Shown: positions 1 to 7,597, numbered from the stretch's first letter. The stretch: 18,869 bases of DNA from VRUB01 sp046758085 (GCA_046758085.1 JBHHZP010000064.1:1-18869); one strand, 5' to 3'. Program-made: numbers and translations. The notes: generated from the letters alone by a model not told the origin.

Positions 1-8
1 TTTCTTTC

Positions 9-130
9 GGTTCCTTTCTTTGGGCACGCAAAGAAAGGAACCCGTCGTACGGGGGTGGGTGAGCCGGAAAAAGGCAAGCGTCCAGTGAACGCTTGGCCCG
101 GCGAACGGGCTTGCCACGGACGGCAAGCCC
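9..130. repeat. Structured element of three consecutive perfect hairpins
   Basis: Three perfect inverted repeats follow one another. Positions 9-22 pair with 29-42 (14 bp, 6-nt loop, AAAGAAAGG-type arms). Positions 75-81 pair with 89-95 (7 bp, 7-nt loop). Positions 107-115 pair with 122-130 (9 bp, 6-nt loop). No T-run follows the stems on either strand, so they are not typical intrinsic terminators. From memory, similar CTTTCTTT/AAAGAAAG hairpins are scattered between genes in many proteobacterial genomes, which would fit a dispersed repeat. Only one copy is visible here, so multi-copy status is inference. It lies downstream of infA, which reads toward it from the right. Confidence 0.5.
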
Positions 131-306
131 TGGACTTGCAAGCGAGAGCACGGAGAGCGGAACGCAGCAAGCCCGGTAGTAAACAATTGTCGGTAGGCGG
201 CGCCAGCAAAGTGAAGGGAGGCAAGCACCGCATGTGCGGCGGTGACGTTCAGACGAAGCGGCGATCAGCTCGGCCCGGGAGATATGTGCGCAGCACTGCA
301 CGCCAG
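131..306. other. Non-coding spacer downstream of infA
   Basis: With the hairpin element this makes up the first 306 bases, which hold no convincing gene. A long plus-strand frame crosses the region and continues antisense through infA. Its product is Arg/Gly/Lys-rich with no recognisable domain, so I treat it as a shadow. I looked for a tRNA on both strands, because serine tRNA genes sit near infA in some bacteria, and found no T-arm or acceptor pairing. Confidence 0.5.
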
Positions 307-525
307 TCATCGGGCTCGATAGACGATTCGGCCCTTGCTGAGATCATAGGGGGTCAACTGCACCGTCACCCGGTCACCCGTAAGGATACGGATATAGTGC
401 TTGCGCATCTTCCCCGAAATATGCGCCGTAACTACATGACCGTTTTCGAGCTTGACCCGAAACAAGGTATTCGGAAGGGTTTCGATAATCGTCCCCTCCA
501 TTTCGATATGCTCTTCTTTCGCCAC
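307..525 (-). CDS. infA: Translation initiation factor IF-1
   Basis: The product is a 72-residue S1/OB-fold protein. It binds the A site of the 30S subunit and helps IF-2 and IF-3 select initiator tRNA. The sequence carries the family hallmarks: AKEEHIEMEGTI at the N-terminus, LPNTLFRVKLENGH, SGKMRKHYIRIL, and LTPYDLSKGRIVYR at the C-terminus. The length matches E. coli IF-1 exactly if GTG at 525-523 is the start. The frame is open further upstream, but the extension has no similarity to IF-1. Only a weak AGG lies upstream, so the start rests on family length. It is the last gene of the leftward aat-bpt-infA group, about 220 bp after bpt, and may also have its own promoter in that gap. Confidence 0.97.
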   Translation of the reverse strand: MAKEEHIEMEGTIIETLPNTLFRVKLENGHVVTAHISGKMRKHYIRILTGDRVTVQLTPYDLSKGRIVYRAR

Positions 526-747
526 TATAAGCCTATGTGCGTTAACCACCACCGGCTGAACCACCAGCAGTGTGATTTTGGCGGCGTATGATGCCGCATA
601 CCACCCTGGTCGTAAAGCTTTTTTGGCAGGCCAGGGCTTTGTTAACGGCCTCTGATCCCGGCTGCGCGTACCGGCGACATGATCAGCGCAACCATTCACA
701 GCAGATGGCGTGTGTCCATCTTTCATCCGCCGAGCGCCTGGCGGTGC
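526..747. other. Spacer between bpt and infA
   Basis: This 222-bp gap lies between two leftward genes. No ORF in it looks real. A run of six A on the minus strand and short GC-rich inverted repeats are present, but I could not make a convincing terminator or a well-spaced sigma-70 promoter. The size is enough for an infA promoter. Confidence 0.3.
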
Positions 748-1461
748 TCAGGTTTCTGATAGTACCCAATGCCCGTCCTTGTACACCTCGAGCGGCCGGA
801 AGTTGTGCTTGTAGCTCATCTTCGGACTTTCCTCGATCCAATAGCCAAGATAGAGCCAGGGCAACCCCAGGGATCTTGCCTCTGTAATCTCCAGTAGTAC
901 CGCATATACGCCAAGACTGCGCTTGCTGTTGGCAGGCTCGAAAAATGTGTAGACAGCCGAGAGCCCATCGGGGAAAACATCTGCCACAGCGACTCCGAGT
1001 AGTTTGTGGCCGAGCCGCATTTCGTAGAAGTGCGTATGCACGTGCCGAGCCAGTAAAAATTTCATGTACTTCTCGGGGTCGGGTTCATCCATACCGCCAC
1101 TGGGATGACGCGCACGCTGATAGCGCACATACAGCTCGAAATGTTCCTGGCGATACGTCGCATCGACGCGTCGCACGGTTAAGTCCCGATTCTTCTGCCA
1201 TGTGCGTCTTTGCGATCGATTAGGTTTAAACAGGGCGACGGGGACCCGCACGGGGACGCAGGCAGAGCACATCTGGCAGTGCGGGCGATAGACGAAATCA
1301 CCGCTGCGACGAAATCCGTGTCGTGTAAGCTTGCCGAGAAGATTGGAGTCGACGCGTTGTTGCGGGTCCACAAACAGCGTAGTCGCCGTTCGCCCCGGCA
1401 AGTAGCTACAGCTGTGGGGCATGGACAAAAACAACGACGGTTTCCGTTGCCTGATTGTCAC
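748..1461 (-). CDS. bpt: Aspartate/glutamate leucyltransferase (ATE1-like Bpt)
   Basis: Bpt transfers leucine from Leu-tRNA to proteins with N-terminal Asp or Glu, making an N-degron read by ClpS/ClpAP. Visible family marks are the CSYLPGR motif near the N-terminus, the Cys cluster HCQMCSACVPVRVPV, YQRARHPSGGMDE, and LYLGYWIEESPKMSYKHNFRP toward the C-terminus. These define the ATE N- and C-domains of a GNAT-type fold. Length is normal (about 237 aa). The start is uncertain. The frame opens at TTG 1476; GTG at 1461 gives an N-terminus (MTIRQRKPSLFLS) that lines up best with the family; ATG at 1422 would cut just before CSYLPG. None has a strong ribosome-binding site. It follows aat by about 270 bp and precedes infA. 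Confidence 0.93.
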   Translation of the reverse strand: MTIRQRKPSLFLSMPHSCSYLPGRTATTLFVDPQQRVDSNLLGKLTRHGFRRSGDFVYRPHCQMCSACVPVRVPVALFKPNRSQRRTWQKNRDLTVRRVDATYRQEHFELYVRYQRARHPSGGMDEPDPEKYMKFLLARHVHTHFYEMRLGHKLLGVAVADVFPDGLSAVYTFFEPANSKRSLGVYAVLLEITEARSLGLPWLYLGYWIEESPKMSYKHNFRPLEVYKDGHWVLSET

Positions 1462-1628
1462 GGGCTCGAGCGGCAAGCGTCCACCAGCGCATCGCCAGCC
1501 CGTTGCTGGTTCGCGAACACCGGGTCTTTGCTGTCACGCCGGTTTGTGCATTGCTCCGGGAACAAGTTGTCGGGCTGCTGGAAAACTATTTTGAGCAGGC
1601 TGATAGGACGGTACGCGGAAGTAGCGCA

Positions 1629-1660
1629 CATTTTTCGAACATGCAAGTGTTCGAAAAATG
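1629..1660. other. Perfect 13-bp hairpin between aat and bpt
   Basis: Positions 1629-1641 are the exact reverse complement of 1648-1660, with a 6-nt loop (TGCAAG at 1642-1647). The arms are CATTTTTCGAACA and its complement. It lies inside the spacer between the aat stop (1733) and the bpt start. No separate T-run follows the stem in the leftward direction, so a classical terminator is not indicated. It could be an mRNA stability or attenuation hairpin, or a palindromic protein-binding site. The rest of the 1477-1732 spacer shows no gene. Confidence 0.5.
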
Positions 1661-1732
1661 GAGCAAAGCAAAAGTCGCACTTCTTGCTTCGCGAGCTCAA
1701 AATGCCATTGAAGGACTTTTTCAGCATCTTCA

Positions 1733-2440
1733 CTAGATAGTCTGAAGGCATGGGTCGAAGCGCCACAAGCCGGCTCGATCGGGGAGCGATAGTGCCGCAT
1801 CCAGCATGCGCAGAAAGTCGCGGCGGCGAACTTCTTCCGCTCCCAAGCGGGCCAGGTGAGGTGATGGCAGCTGGCAATCGATCAGGGTGAATCCCCAGGC
1901 CTGGAGTTGCTTCACGAGGTAAACGAGGGCCACCTTGGAAGCATCGGATTGATGACTGAACATGGATTCGCCAAAAAACGCCCCGCCGAGTGCGACGCCA
2001 TAGAGTCCGCCGACAAGTTCATCATCGCGCCATGTCTCGGCGGAATGAGCATAACCTTGGCGATGCAATCGGCAGTAGGCATCTTCCATCTCCGGGGTTA
2101 TCCAGGTTCCGCCTTCCGGCCTCGGTCTGCGGGGCTCCGCGCACGCCCGGATCACTTCCAAAAACCGCGTATCAAGCGTGACCCGAAGATCGGCTTTGCG
2201 CAAGCGCCTTTTGAGGCTACGCGTAACGTTCAAACCCCGCGGCAGCAAGATTGCCCTGGGATCCGGCGACCACCAAAGAATGGGTTGATCTTCGCTGTAC
2301 CACGGAAAGATGCCGTGCCGATAGGCCTCGAGTAACCGCTCGCTGCGCAGATCCCCCCCGACGGCCAGTAATCCCTCGGGCGAAGCAAGCTCTACAGGCG
2401 GGAAGCGCAGATCATCGGAGTCAGATGGAAGTATGAACAT
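1733..2440 (-). CDS. aat: Leucyl/phenylalanyl-tRNA-protein transferase
   Basis: Aat moves Leu or Phe from aminoacyl-tRNA to proteins with N-terminal Arg or Lys in the cytosol, creating a primary N-degron for ClpS/ClpAP. The 235-aa product is full length. Family signatures are FPPVELASPEGLLAVGGDL near the N-terminus, the substrate-pocket segment GIFPWYSEDQPILWWSPDPR at about residues 43-62, and GGLYGVALGGAFFGESMFS at about 143-161. The start is ATG at 2440. It lies 73 bp downstream of the COG3146 gene and upstream of bpt and infA on the same strand, an arrangement seen in many Gammaproteobacteria. Both N-degron transferases are therefore present, although clpS and clpA are not in this window. 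Confidence 0.97.
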   Translation of the reverse strand: MFILPSDSDDLRFPPVELASPEGLLAVGGDLRSERLLEAYRHGIFPWYSEDQPILWWSPDPRAILLPRGLNVTRSLKRRLRKADLRVTLDTRFLEVIRACAEPRRPRPEGGTWITPEMEDAYCRLHRQGYAHSAETWRDDELVGGLYGVALGGAFFGESMFSHQSDASKVALVYLVKQLQAWGFTLIDCQLPSPHLARLGAEEVRRRDFLRMLDAALSLPDRAGLWRFDPCLQTI

Positions 2441-2513
2441 AGTACACTGACATCAAGATAGGACGGGTACGCGCGGAATTTTCCTGGGTATGAAGCACGG
2501 GCCATCAGGCGTT

Positions 2514-3653
2514 TTACTTGAAAGGCAAGTGTTCGTTAAGCTCGTCGATGTATTGGCCCACCCCGAGGTGCTCGCGATCGAGGAAATCCGCGACCGCTCG
2601 GCCAAACTCGGGATGACTGAGCCAATGTGCCGAGTAGGTCGTGGCAGGCCGGAAACCACGCGCTACCTTATGCTCTCCCTGGGCGCCTGCCTCGAAGCGA
2701 CTGAGACCCTGGGCGATGGAATACTCGATTGCAGAATAGTAACAGACTTCAAAATGCAATCCATTAACGTGCTTGTGGCTTCCCCAGTAGCGCCCGAAAA
2801 GTGTGTCGCTTCCGCGAAGGTTGAGTGCACCGCCGATATATGCGTCTTCCTGGCGCGCGAACATCAATACGACGTGGGCGCCCATGCGTTCACCGAGTTC
2901 GAGAAAAAACTCGCGTGTCAGATAAGGTATTGCTCCGTAACGTTGAATGGTGGACTGATAAAACCGATAAAAGGTGTCCCAGTGCACAGCCTTGACCTCG
3001 TCGCCCGCCACGATCTCCAGTGTCACACCTGCTTCGCGCACGTAACGACGCTCTTGCCTTATCTTCTTGCGCTTTGCGGAGGTGAGCTCCGAAAGAAACT
3101 GCTCGAAACTCTGATAGCCTGGATTTTGCCAATGGAACTGGTAGCCGGTGCGGCGCATATGACCCGCTGTAGCGAGCACCTTCATGTCTTGCGCCGGCGC
3201 GAAAAGCCAGTGCAGCGAGGAAGCTCCGGCATTGCGCGCCAGCGTTAGTGCCGCCGAAACAAGCATGCGCTTTATCGTCACGGAATGTTCGTCATGATGA
3301 GCCAGTAGCCGGGGCCCGGTGACAGGGGTGAATGGAATTGCCGCAACCAGCTTCGGGTAGTAGTCCAGGCCCGCGCGCTCGTACGCGCTCGCCCAGGCCC
3401 AGTCAAACACATACTCTCCGTAGGAATGGGTTTTCAGGTACATCGGCGCGGCACCCAGCAGTGCACCGCGACCGGGGCCATCGCGGTGTATCAAGAGGTG
3501 TTGGGGTATCCAGCCGGTGCGCGCGGTGACGCACCCGGTGCGCTCGAGAACGGACAGGAACGCGTGACACAAAAACGGATGGTTTTTGCCTGTTAACTTG
3601 TCCCAATCGGCCGCTGGCACGTAATCGATGCTGTCAACGATACTGAGATGCAT
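2514..3653 (-). CDS. FemAB-like GNAT N-acyltransferase (COG3146 / PF04339 family)
   Basis: The 379-aa product has the usual length of the COG3146 predicted N-acyltransferases, which have two GNAT-like halves like the FemABX peptidoglycan aminoacyltransferases. The N-terminal part has NHPFLCHAFLSVLERTGCV and PMYLKTHSYGEYVFDWAWA. The C-terminal half carries the strongest signature, FEAGAQGEHKVARGFRP followed by TTYSAHW. The start is ATG at 3653. No signal peptide or membrane segment is evident. The substrate is not established, so I give no gene name. It is the first gene of the leftward group with aat, bpt and infA, and is divergent from nadE. Because Aat and Bpt share the same broad fold and use aminoacyl-tRNA, an aminoacyl-tRNA-dependent reaction is a reasonable but untested inference. 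Confidence 0.88.
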   Translation of the reverse strand: MHLSIVDSIDYVPAADWDKLTGKNHPFLCHAFLSVLERTGCVTARTGWIPQHLLIHRDGPGRGALLGAAPMYLKTHSYGEYVFDWAWASAYERAGLDYYPKLVAAIPFTPVTGPRLLAHHDEHSVTIKRMLVSAALTLARNAGASSLHWLFAPAQDMKVLATAGHMRRTGYQFHWQNPGYQSFEQFLSELTSAKRKKIRQERRYVREAGVTLEIVAGDEVKAVHWDTFYRFYQSTIQRYGAIPYLTREFFLELGERMGAHVVLMFARQEDAYIGGALNLRGSDTLFGRYWGSHKHVNGLHFEVCYYSAIEYSIAQGLSRFEAGAQGEHKVARGFRPATTYSAHWLSHPEFGRAVADFLDREHLGVGQYIDELNEHLPFK

Positions 3654-3845
3654 GGGGCTAGTTTACATCCCCCGGGCGCCGACGGCTTTGCCTGCGGCGA
3701 TGGGCGGCAGCGTGTGCATGGCAGCGGCGCCGGGGAGGTTCGGCCCAACACGAATTGCGTGGTATTTCTGGCGTATTAGAAATTGGCGCCGGCTACGGTT
3801 ATACGCGAGAATAACTCTATGACTATATTAAGGGTAATGTGATAT
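3654..3845. promoter_or_regulatory. Divergent intergenic region between the COG3146 gene and nadE
   Basis: These 192 bp must hold the 5' signals for both the leftward COG3146-aat-bpt-infA group and nadE. The nadE-proximal 70 bases are AT-rich. They include TATATT at 3824-3829 and an AGGG at 3831-3834 that can serve as the nadE ribosome-binding site, 11 nt before ATG. I could not pair a good -35 box at 16-18 bp with TATATT, so no exact promoter is called. Confidence 0.3.
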
Positions 3846-5492
3846 ATGAGCCGGTCACTGCGAGTTGTTATGGGCCAGCTGAACCTGCTGGTGGGCGATG
3901 TCGACGGCAACGCCGACAAGCTGATCCGTGCCGCGAACCGTGCCTGCGACGAGATCGGTGGAGACCTCATTGTATTTCCTGAGCTTGCGCTCACCGGCTA
4001 CCCGCCTGAGGACTTGCTACTTCGCGCCGATCTGCTGGAGCGCGCCGAAAAGGGCCTTGCCGCGATCGCAGGCGCAGTTCACGGGGTCGATGTCATCATC
4101 GGGCATCCTCACAGACGAGGCGACAGGCTATTTAACGCTGCGTCCGTGGTGCACAACGGCAAAATAATCGCAACCTATCTGAAACAACTTCTGCCCAACT
4201 ATGGGGTGTTCGACGAGAAACGTTATTTCGCGCCGGGCAACAAACCCTGTGTTATCGATATTCACGGCGTGCCCGTGGGTGTGACGATATGCGAGGATGT
4301 ATGGCAAGCAGGTCCGGTTGAGCAATCGGCCAATGCCGGTGCCGGCGTTGTAGTTAATCTCAACGGATCGCCTTATCACGTCAACAAAATCGAGGAACGG
4401 ATTGAAAACGTCGCGCAACGCGCACGTGCCGCTAGTGTGCCAATTATTTACGTAAACCTTGTTGGCGGCCAGGACGAGCTCGTCTTTGATGGTGAATCGT
4501 TTGTGGTGGATGCGACCGGGGTGCTGACCCAGCGGGCCGTCCCGTTTGAAGAGCAGTTGCTGGCTGTCGACATCAATACCTCAGCCAGGCCCATGACACC
4601 GGTAGCGGGCACGATCGAACCCCAACTCGGTCAAATCGAGAGCGTCTACCGAGCCCTTGTGCTGGGTGTGCGCGACTACATTGATAAGAACGACTTCCCA
4701 GGGGTTGTCTTGGGACTGTCTGGCGGAATCGATTCAGGTTTGACGTTGGCGATTGCCGTCGACGCAATAGGGGCGGACCGGGTGGAGGCTGTGATGATGC
4801 CTTCGCGCTACACCGCCGACGTGAGCATGGAGGACGCACGCGCCGAAGCTGAGGCTCTGCGTGTGGCTTACCGTGTTATTTCAATCGAGCCCATGTTCGA
4901 GGTCTTCGTCAAAGGCCTGGCGGATGAGTTTCATGGGCTCGCACCCGATGTCACGGAGGAGAACATCCAGTCACGCATTCGCGGCGTGTTGTTGATGGCG
5001 ATCTCCAACAAGACCGGAAAGATGGTGCTGGCAACCGGCAACAAGAGCGAGATGGCCGTGGGTTATGCCACTCTGTATGGAGACATGGTTGGTGGTTTTG
5101 CAGCGATCAAGGACGTACCCAAGACCCTCGTCTACCGTCTGGCGGAGTACCGCAATCAGATTCAACCGGCAATACCCCGCCGCGTGATAGAACGCGAGCC
5201 TTCGGCGGAGCTGGCAGCAGATCAGAAAGACACGGACACGCTTCCACCCTATGATCTCCTCGATGCCATCCTGGAGCGCTATGTCGAGCGCGATTTGGGA
5301 CCGGAGGAGATAGCCGCAGCGGGTTTTGATTACACCACTGTACGAAAGGTCGTCAGGATGGTGGACCGCAATGAGTACAAGCGGCGCCAGGCTGCGCCGG
5401 GGGTACGGATTACGCCGCGCGCATTCGGTCGCGACCGCCGCTACCCGATCACGTCCGGATTTGGCCGGCATGTTCCCGACACAAGCGGCTAA
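3846..5492 (+). CDS. nadE: Glutamine-dependent NAD+ synthetase
   Basis: This enzyme performs the last step of NAD synthesis: nicotinic acid adenine dinucleotide is amidated to NAD+ with ATP and glutamine (EC 6.3.5.1). The 548-aa product has two domains. The N-terminal nitrilase-like glutaminase has the full triad: Glu46 in VFPELALTGYPPEDL, Lys113 in YLKQLLPNYGVFDEKRYF, and Cys149 in TICEDVW. The C-terminal synthetase has the PP-loop LSGGIDSGLT at about residues 291-300, and ATGNKSEMAVGYATLYGDM. Both domains are present, so ammonia can come from glutamine. Length is normal. It is transcribed alone, divergent from the leftward COG3146 group. nadC, an earlier step of the same pathway, lies about 3 kb downstream in a different transcription unit. 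Confidence 0.98.
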   Translation: MSRSLRVVMGQLNLLVGDVDGNADKLIRAANRACDEIGGDLIVFPELALTGYPPEDLLLRADLLERAEKGLAAIAGAVHGVDVIIGHPHRRGDRLFNAASVVHNGKIIATYLKQLLPNYGVFDEKRYFAPGNKPCVIDIHGVPVGVTICEDVWQAGPVEQSANAGAGVVVNLNGSPYHVNKIEERIENVAQRARAASVPIIYVNLVGGQDELVFDGESFVVDATGVLTQRAVPFEEQLLAVDINTSARPMTPVAGTIEPQLGQIESVYRALVLGVRDYIDKNDFPGVVLGLSGGIDSGLTLAIAVDAIGADRVEAVMMPSRYTADVSMEDARAEAEALRVAYRVISIEPMFEVFVKGLADEFHGLAPDVTEENIQSRIRGVLLMAISNKTGKMVLATGNKSEMAVGYATLYGDMVGGFAAIKDVPKTLVYRLAEYRNQIQPAIPRRVIEREPSAELAADQKDTDTLPPYDLLDAILERYVERDLGPEEIAAAGFDYTTVRKVVRMVDRNEYKRRQAAPGVRITPRAFGRDRRYPITSGFGRHVPDTSG

Positions 5493-5576
5493 CCGATGTC
5501 GACGACCGCCCTGCCGCGTTAACCCGCGTATAGCATGGATTTACCGCAGAGAGAACGAACATAAAGGCAATCGTTG

Positions 5577-5705
5577 ATGCTGCGCGACCAAAGTCACAAA
5601 CTGTTACACCGTATCTGCCTGTACGACAGGACCAAATTGTTTGACATCAAATCCCTGTACGCTCGAGGCAGCGTGAAGGTGGAAGAGGAAATACGGCGAC
5701 GTTAA
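5577..5705 (+). CDS. Possible 42-aa basic small protein
   Basis: A short frame begins at ATG 5577, preceded by AAAGG at 5563-5567 with a 9-nt spacing, and ends at TAA 5703-5705. The product is charged and basic: MLRDQSHKLLHRICLYDR at the start and VKVEEEIRRR at the end, with no Cys pair, signal or membrane segment. Third codon positions are mostly G or C, like the neighbouring genes. It lies about 85 bp after nadE and overlaps the convergent bamD stop codon by 4 bp. I recognise no family. In some Gammaproteobacteria glnB follows nadE, but this sequence is not P-II. The frame could be chance; a good ribosome-binding site and codon use are the only support. Confidence 0.35.
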   Translation: MLRDQSHKLLHRICLYDRTKLFDIKSLYARGSVKVEEEIRRR

Positions 5706-6529
5706 TAGCGTATGATTTTGTCTTCCTTCGATGTCTTCTTTTTCTTTTTCTTCTTCTTTTTCTTGTCCTTCGACGGGTTAAGGTACTCACTTTTTGGAAA
5801 ATTCATGGACAGCACGCGTAGGGTATCCTGGGCCAGATTTGTCAGGCCCATCTGCCTGTAGGCCTCGGCCTGAATTCCCAGGGCGTCTTCGACCGCTGGC
5901 GTGCGCTGGTAATTTTCGAGCACAAATTTGCATCGATTCACGGCAGCTACGTATGCCTGCCGATCGAGATAAAAACGCGCCACTTCGATTTCATGGTTTG
6001 CGAGCGAGTTGTGTAAGTAAGACATACGCACGGCCGCATCGCGCGCATACTGGCTATCGGGAAAGCGTTCTACTACTTCGCGAAAAGCTGCATAGGCTTG
6101 TTGGGCCGCTTTGGCGTCGCGCTCAGTCGCGCTTTTGGCACTTAGTCTGAGCAAGCTGGCGATTTTACTTTCTTCGGGTCGAACGTTGACCAATCCCTTG
6201 AGGTAATAGGCATAAGCAACGTGCGGATGGGTCGGGTGAAGGCGGATAAAACGGTCTGCCGCTTCCATTGCCAGTGCCACGTCGCCGTTTTTGAAATAGG
6301 CATAGGCGATCTCCAGCTGCGCCTGTTCGGCATAGCGACCGTAAGGGTAACGTGCCTCCATGGACTCGTAGTACTCTATGGCTTTTTTGTAGTCTTCGTT
6401 TTCCATGGCTTGTTGTGCGGCTTGGTAAAATTCCTGTTGTGTCCAACCCTTCGTGGAGTTGATCTTGGCGCAGCCGACGACGAGTACGAGGCCAGCAAAG
6501 ACAAGAACGAGGGCAGCAAGGGAGCGCAT
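5702..6529 (-). CDS. bamD: Outer membrane protein assembly factor BamD (lipoprotein)
   Basis: BamD is the essential TPR lipoprotein of the BAM complex, which inserts beta-barrel proteins into the outer membrane. The N-terminus is a lipoprotein signal ending in the lipobox LVVGC, so Cys20 would be the lipidated residue. TPR-type helical repeats follow, including DYKKAIEYYESMEARYPYG, AEQAQLEIAYAYFKNGD and TPAVEDALGIQAEAYRQMG. The product has 275 aa; E. coli BamD has 245. Part of the excess is an unusual C-terminal tail with ten consecutive lysines (codons AAG/AAA mixed) followed by TSKEDKIIRY. The gene is divergent from rluD, as in E. coli. It ends tail-to-tail with the possible small ORF after nadE. 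Confidence 0.96.
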   Translation of the reverse strand: MRSLAALVLVFAGLVLVVGCAKINSTKGWTQQEFYQAAQQAMENEDYKKAIEYYESMEARYPYGRYAEQAQLEIAYAYFKNGDVALAMEAADRFIRLHPTHPHVAYAYYLKGLVNVRPEESKIASLLRLSAKSATERDAKAAQQAYAAFREVVERFPDSQYARDAAVRMSYLHNSLANHEIEVARFYLDRQAYVAAVNRCKFVLENYQRTPAVEDALGIQAEAYRQMGLTNLAQDTLRVLSMNFPKSEYLNPSKDKKKKKKKKKKTSKEDKIIRY

Positions 6530-6560
6530 AATAGGATACTAAACTGTTGAAATGTATGAT

Positions 6561-6569
6561 CTTATAACA
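6561..6569 (-). promoter_or_regulatory. Candidate extended -10 promoter element for bamD
   Basis: Read on the minus strand this is TGTTATAAG, that is TGn followed by TATAAG, five of six matches to the -10 consensus with the extended TG. It lies about 32 bases upstream of the bamD ATG. No good -35 box was found, which extended -10 promoters can tolerate. This rests on sequence match only. Confidence 0.3.
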
Positions 6570-6637
6570 CCAAGCTTACGCTTAATCCATACTAGGGTAA
6601 AGCGGCACGGGCGAGACCGCACACCAAAGGCGCGCGT

Positions 6638-7597
6638 GTGACCTCGAGGATATTGTCAGCTCGCATCCCCACCGAGTACGCCGGTAAGCGATTCGACCAG
6701 GCGCTCGCCGCCGTGTTCCCCGATTTTTCACGCTCCCGATTGCAGCAGTGGATCCGGGAGGGAAACGTGCGGTTGAGTGACCGGCTGCCGAAGAGCTCCG
6801 AGAAAGTCGCGGGCGGGGAGACCGTAGAGCTCCGCATCCCCGAGCTGGTAGAGTCAGCCTGGCGGCCCCAGCCGATTGCAGTGACTGTCGTGTACGAAGA
6901 TGAGACGTTGCTTGTGATTAACAAACCTGCGGGCCTGGTGGCGCATCCGGGGCCCGGAAACCGTGACGGGACGCTGCTCAACGCGCTGCTGCATCTTGTG
7001 CCGCAACTCGAAGCGGTTGTACGCGCTGGAATCGTCCATCGTTTGGACAAAGATACGTCCGGTCTTATGGTTGTGGCGAAGACCGAGCCGGTACGCTTGC
7101 GGCTGATCAAACAATTGCAAAAACACGATGTGAAGCGCGAGTATGTGGCGCTGGCCAACGGCGTGATGGTAGCCGGTGGCGAGATCCAGGCGCCCATCGG
7201 GAGACACCCGCGACACCGCACACGCATGGCGGTGAACGCGCGGGGCAAGCGCGCGGTTAGCCACTACCGCGTAAAAGCCAAGTACCGCGCCTATACGCTG
7301 GTACAGATTCAGCTCGAATCCGGGCGCACCCATCAGATTCGTGTACACCTGGCGCACATCGGCTATCCGATCGTAGGGGATCCGGTTTACGGGGGGCGGC
7401 TGCGGATACCGCCTGCTGCAGGAGACCGCCTGCTGCAGGCGTTGCGAGGTTTCAAGCGGCAGGCGTTGCACGCGGCAAAGCTCGGCCTCGTGCATCCGGC
7501 GACGGGAAAGACCATGGAGTGGACAACACCGTTGCCGGAAGATATGAGGAAGCTGATAGAGGTGTTGGAGGAAGATACGAGGCAACACGGGAAATAG
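6638..7597 (+). CDS. rluD: 23S rRNA pseudouridine(1911/1915/1917) synthase
   Basis: RluD makes three pseudouridines in helix 69 of 23S rRNA, at the subunit interface. The 319-aa product has an N-terminal S4-like RNA-binding domain (SRSRLQQWIREGNVRLSDRL, about residues 31-50). The catalytic domain carries HRLDKDTSGLMVVAKT, in which Asp137 is the nucleophile. Later motifs GRTHQIRVHLAHIGYPIVGD and RQALHAAKLGLVHP are standard for RluA-type enzymes. The start is GTG 6638, supported by AAAGG at 6626-6630 with a 7-nt spacing. The gene is divergent from bamD and runs into pgeF with a 6-bp gap, so the two are almost certainly cotranscribed. This bamD/rluD/pgeF arrangement matches E. coli. Confidence 0.97.
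   Translation: MTSRILSARIPTEYAGKRFDQALAAVFPDFSRSRLQQWIREGNVRLSDRLPKSSEKVAGGETVELRIPELVESAWRPQPIAVTVVYEDETLLVINKPAGLVAHPGPGNRDGTLLNALLHLVPQLEAVVRAGIVHRLDKDTSGLMVVAKTEPVRLRLIKQLQKHDVKREYVALANGVMVAGGEIQAPIGRHPRHRTRMAVNARGKRAVSHYRVKAKYRAYTLVQIQLESGRTHQIRVHLAHIGYPIVGDPVYGGRLRIPPAAGDRLLQALRGFKRQALHAAKLGLVHPATGKTMEWTTPLPEDMRKLIEVLEEDTRQHGK

Noticed and set aside
55..591. Long plus-strand frame of 178 codons across the left edge
   Set aside because: It runs antisense through infA, whose identity is certain, and its product is Arg/Gly-rich without a domain.
4971..5471. 166-codon minus-strand frame inside nadE
   Set aside because: Antisense shadow of the conserved synthetase domain with no recognisable product.
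5640..5645. Perfect TTGACA after nadE as a promoter
   Set aside because: No -10-like hexamer lies 16-18 bp downstream, and the following gene, bamD, is on the other strand.
7408..7439. Two copies of a 15-bp sequence 17 bp apart inside rluD
   Set aside because: The copies are read in different frames, and the protein keeps the normal RluD length, so this looks like chance in GC-rich coding DNA rather than an insertion.
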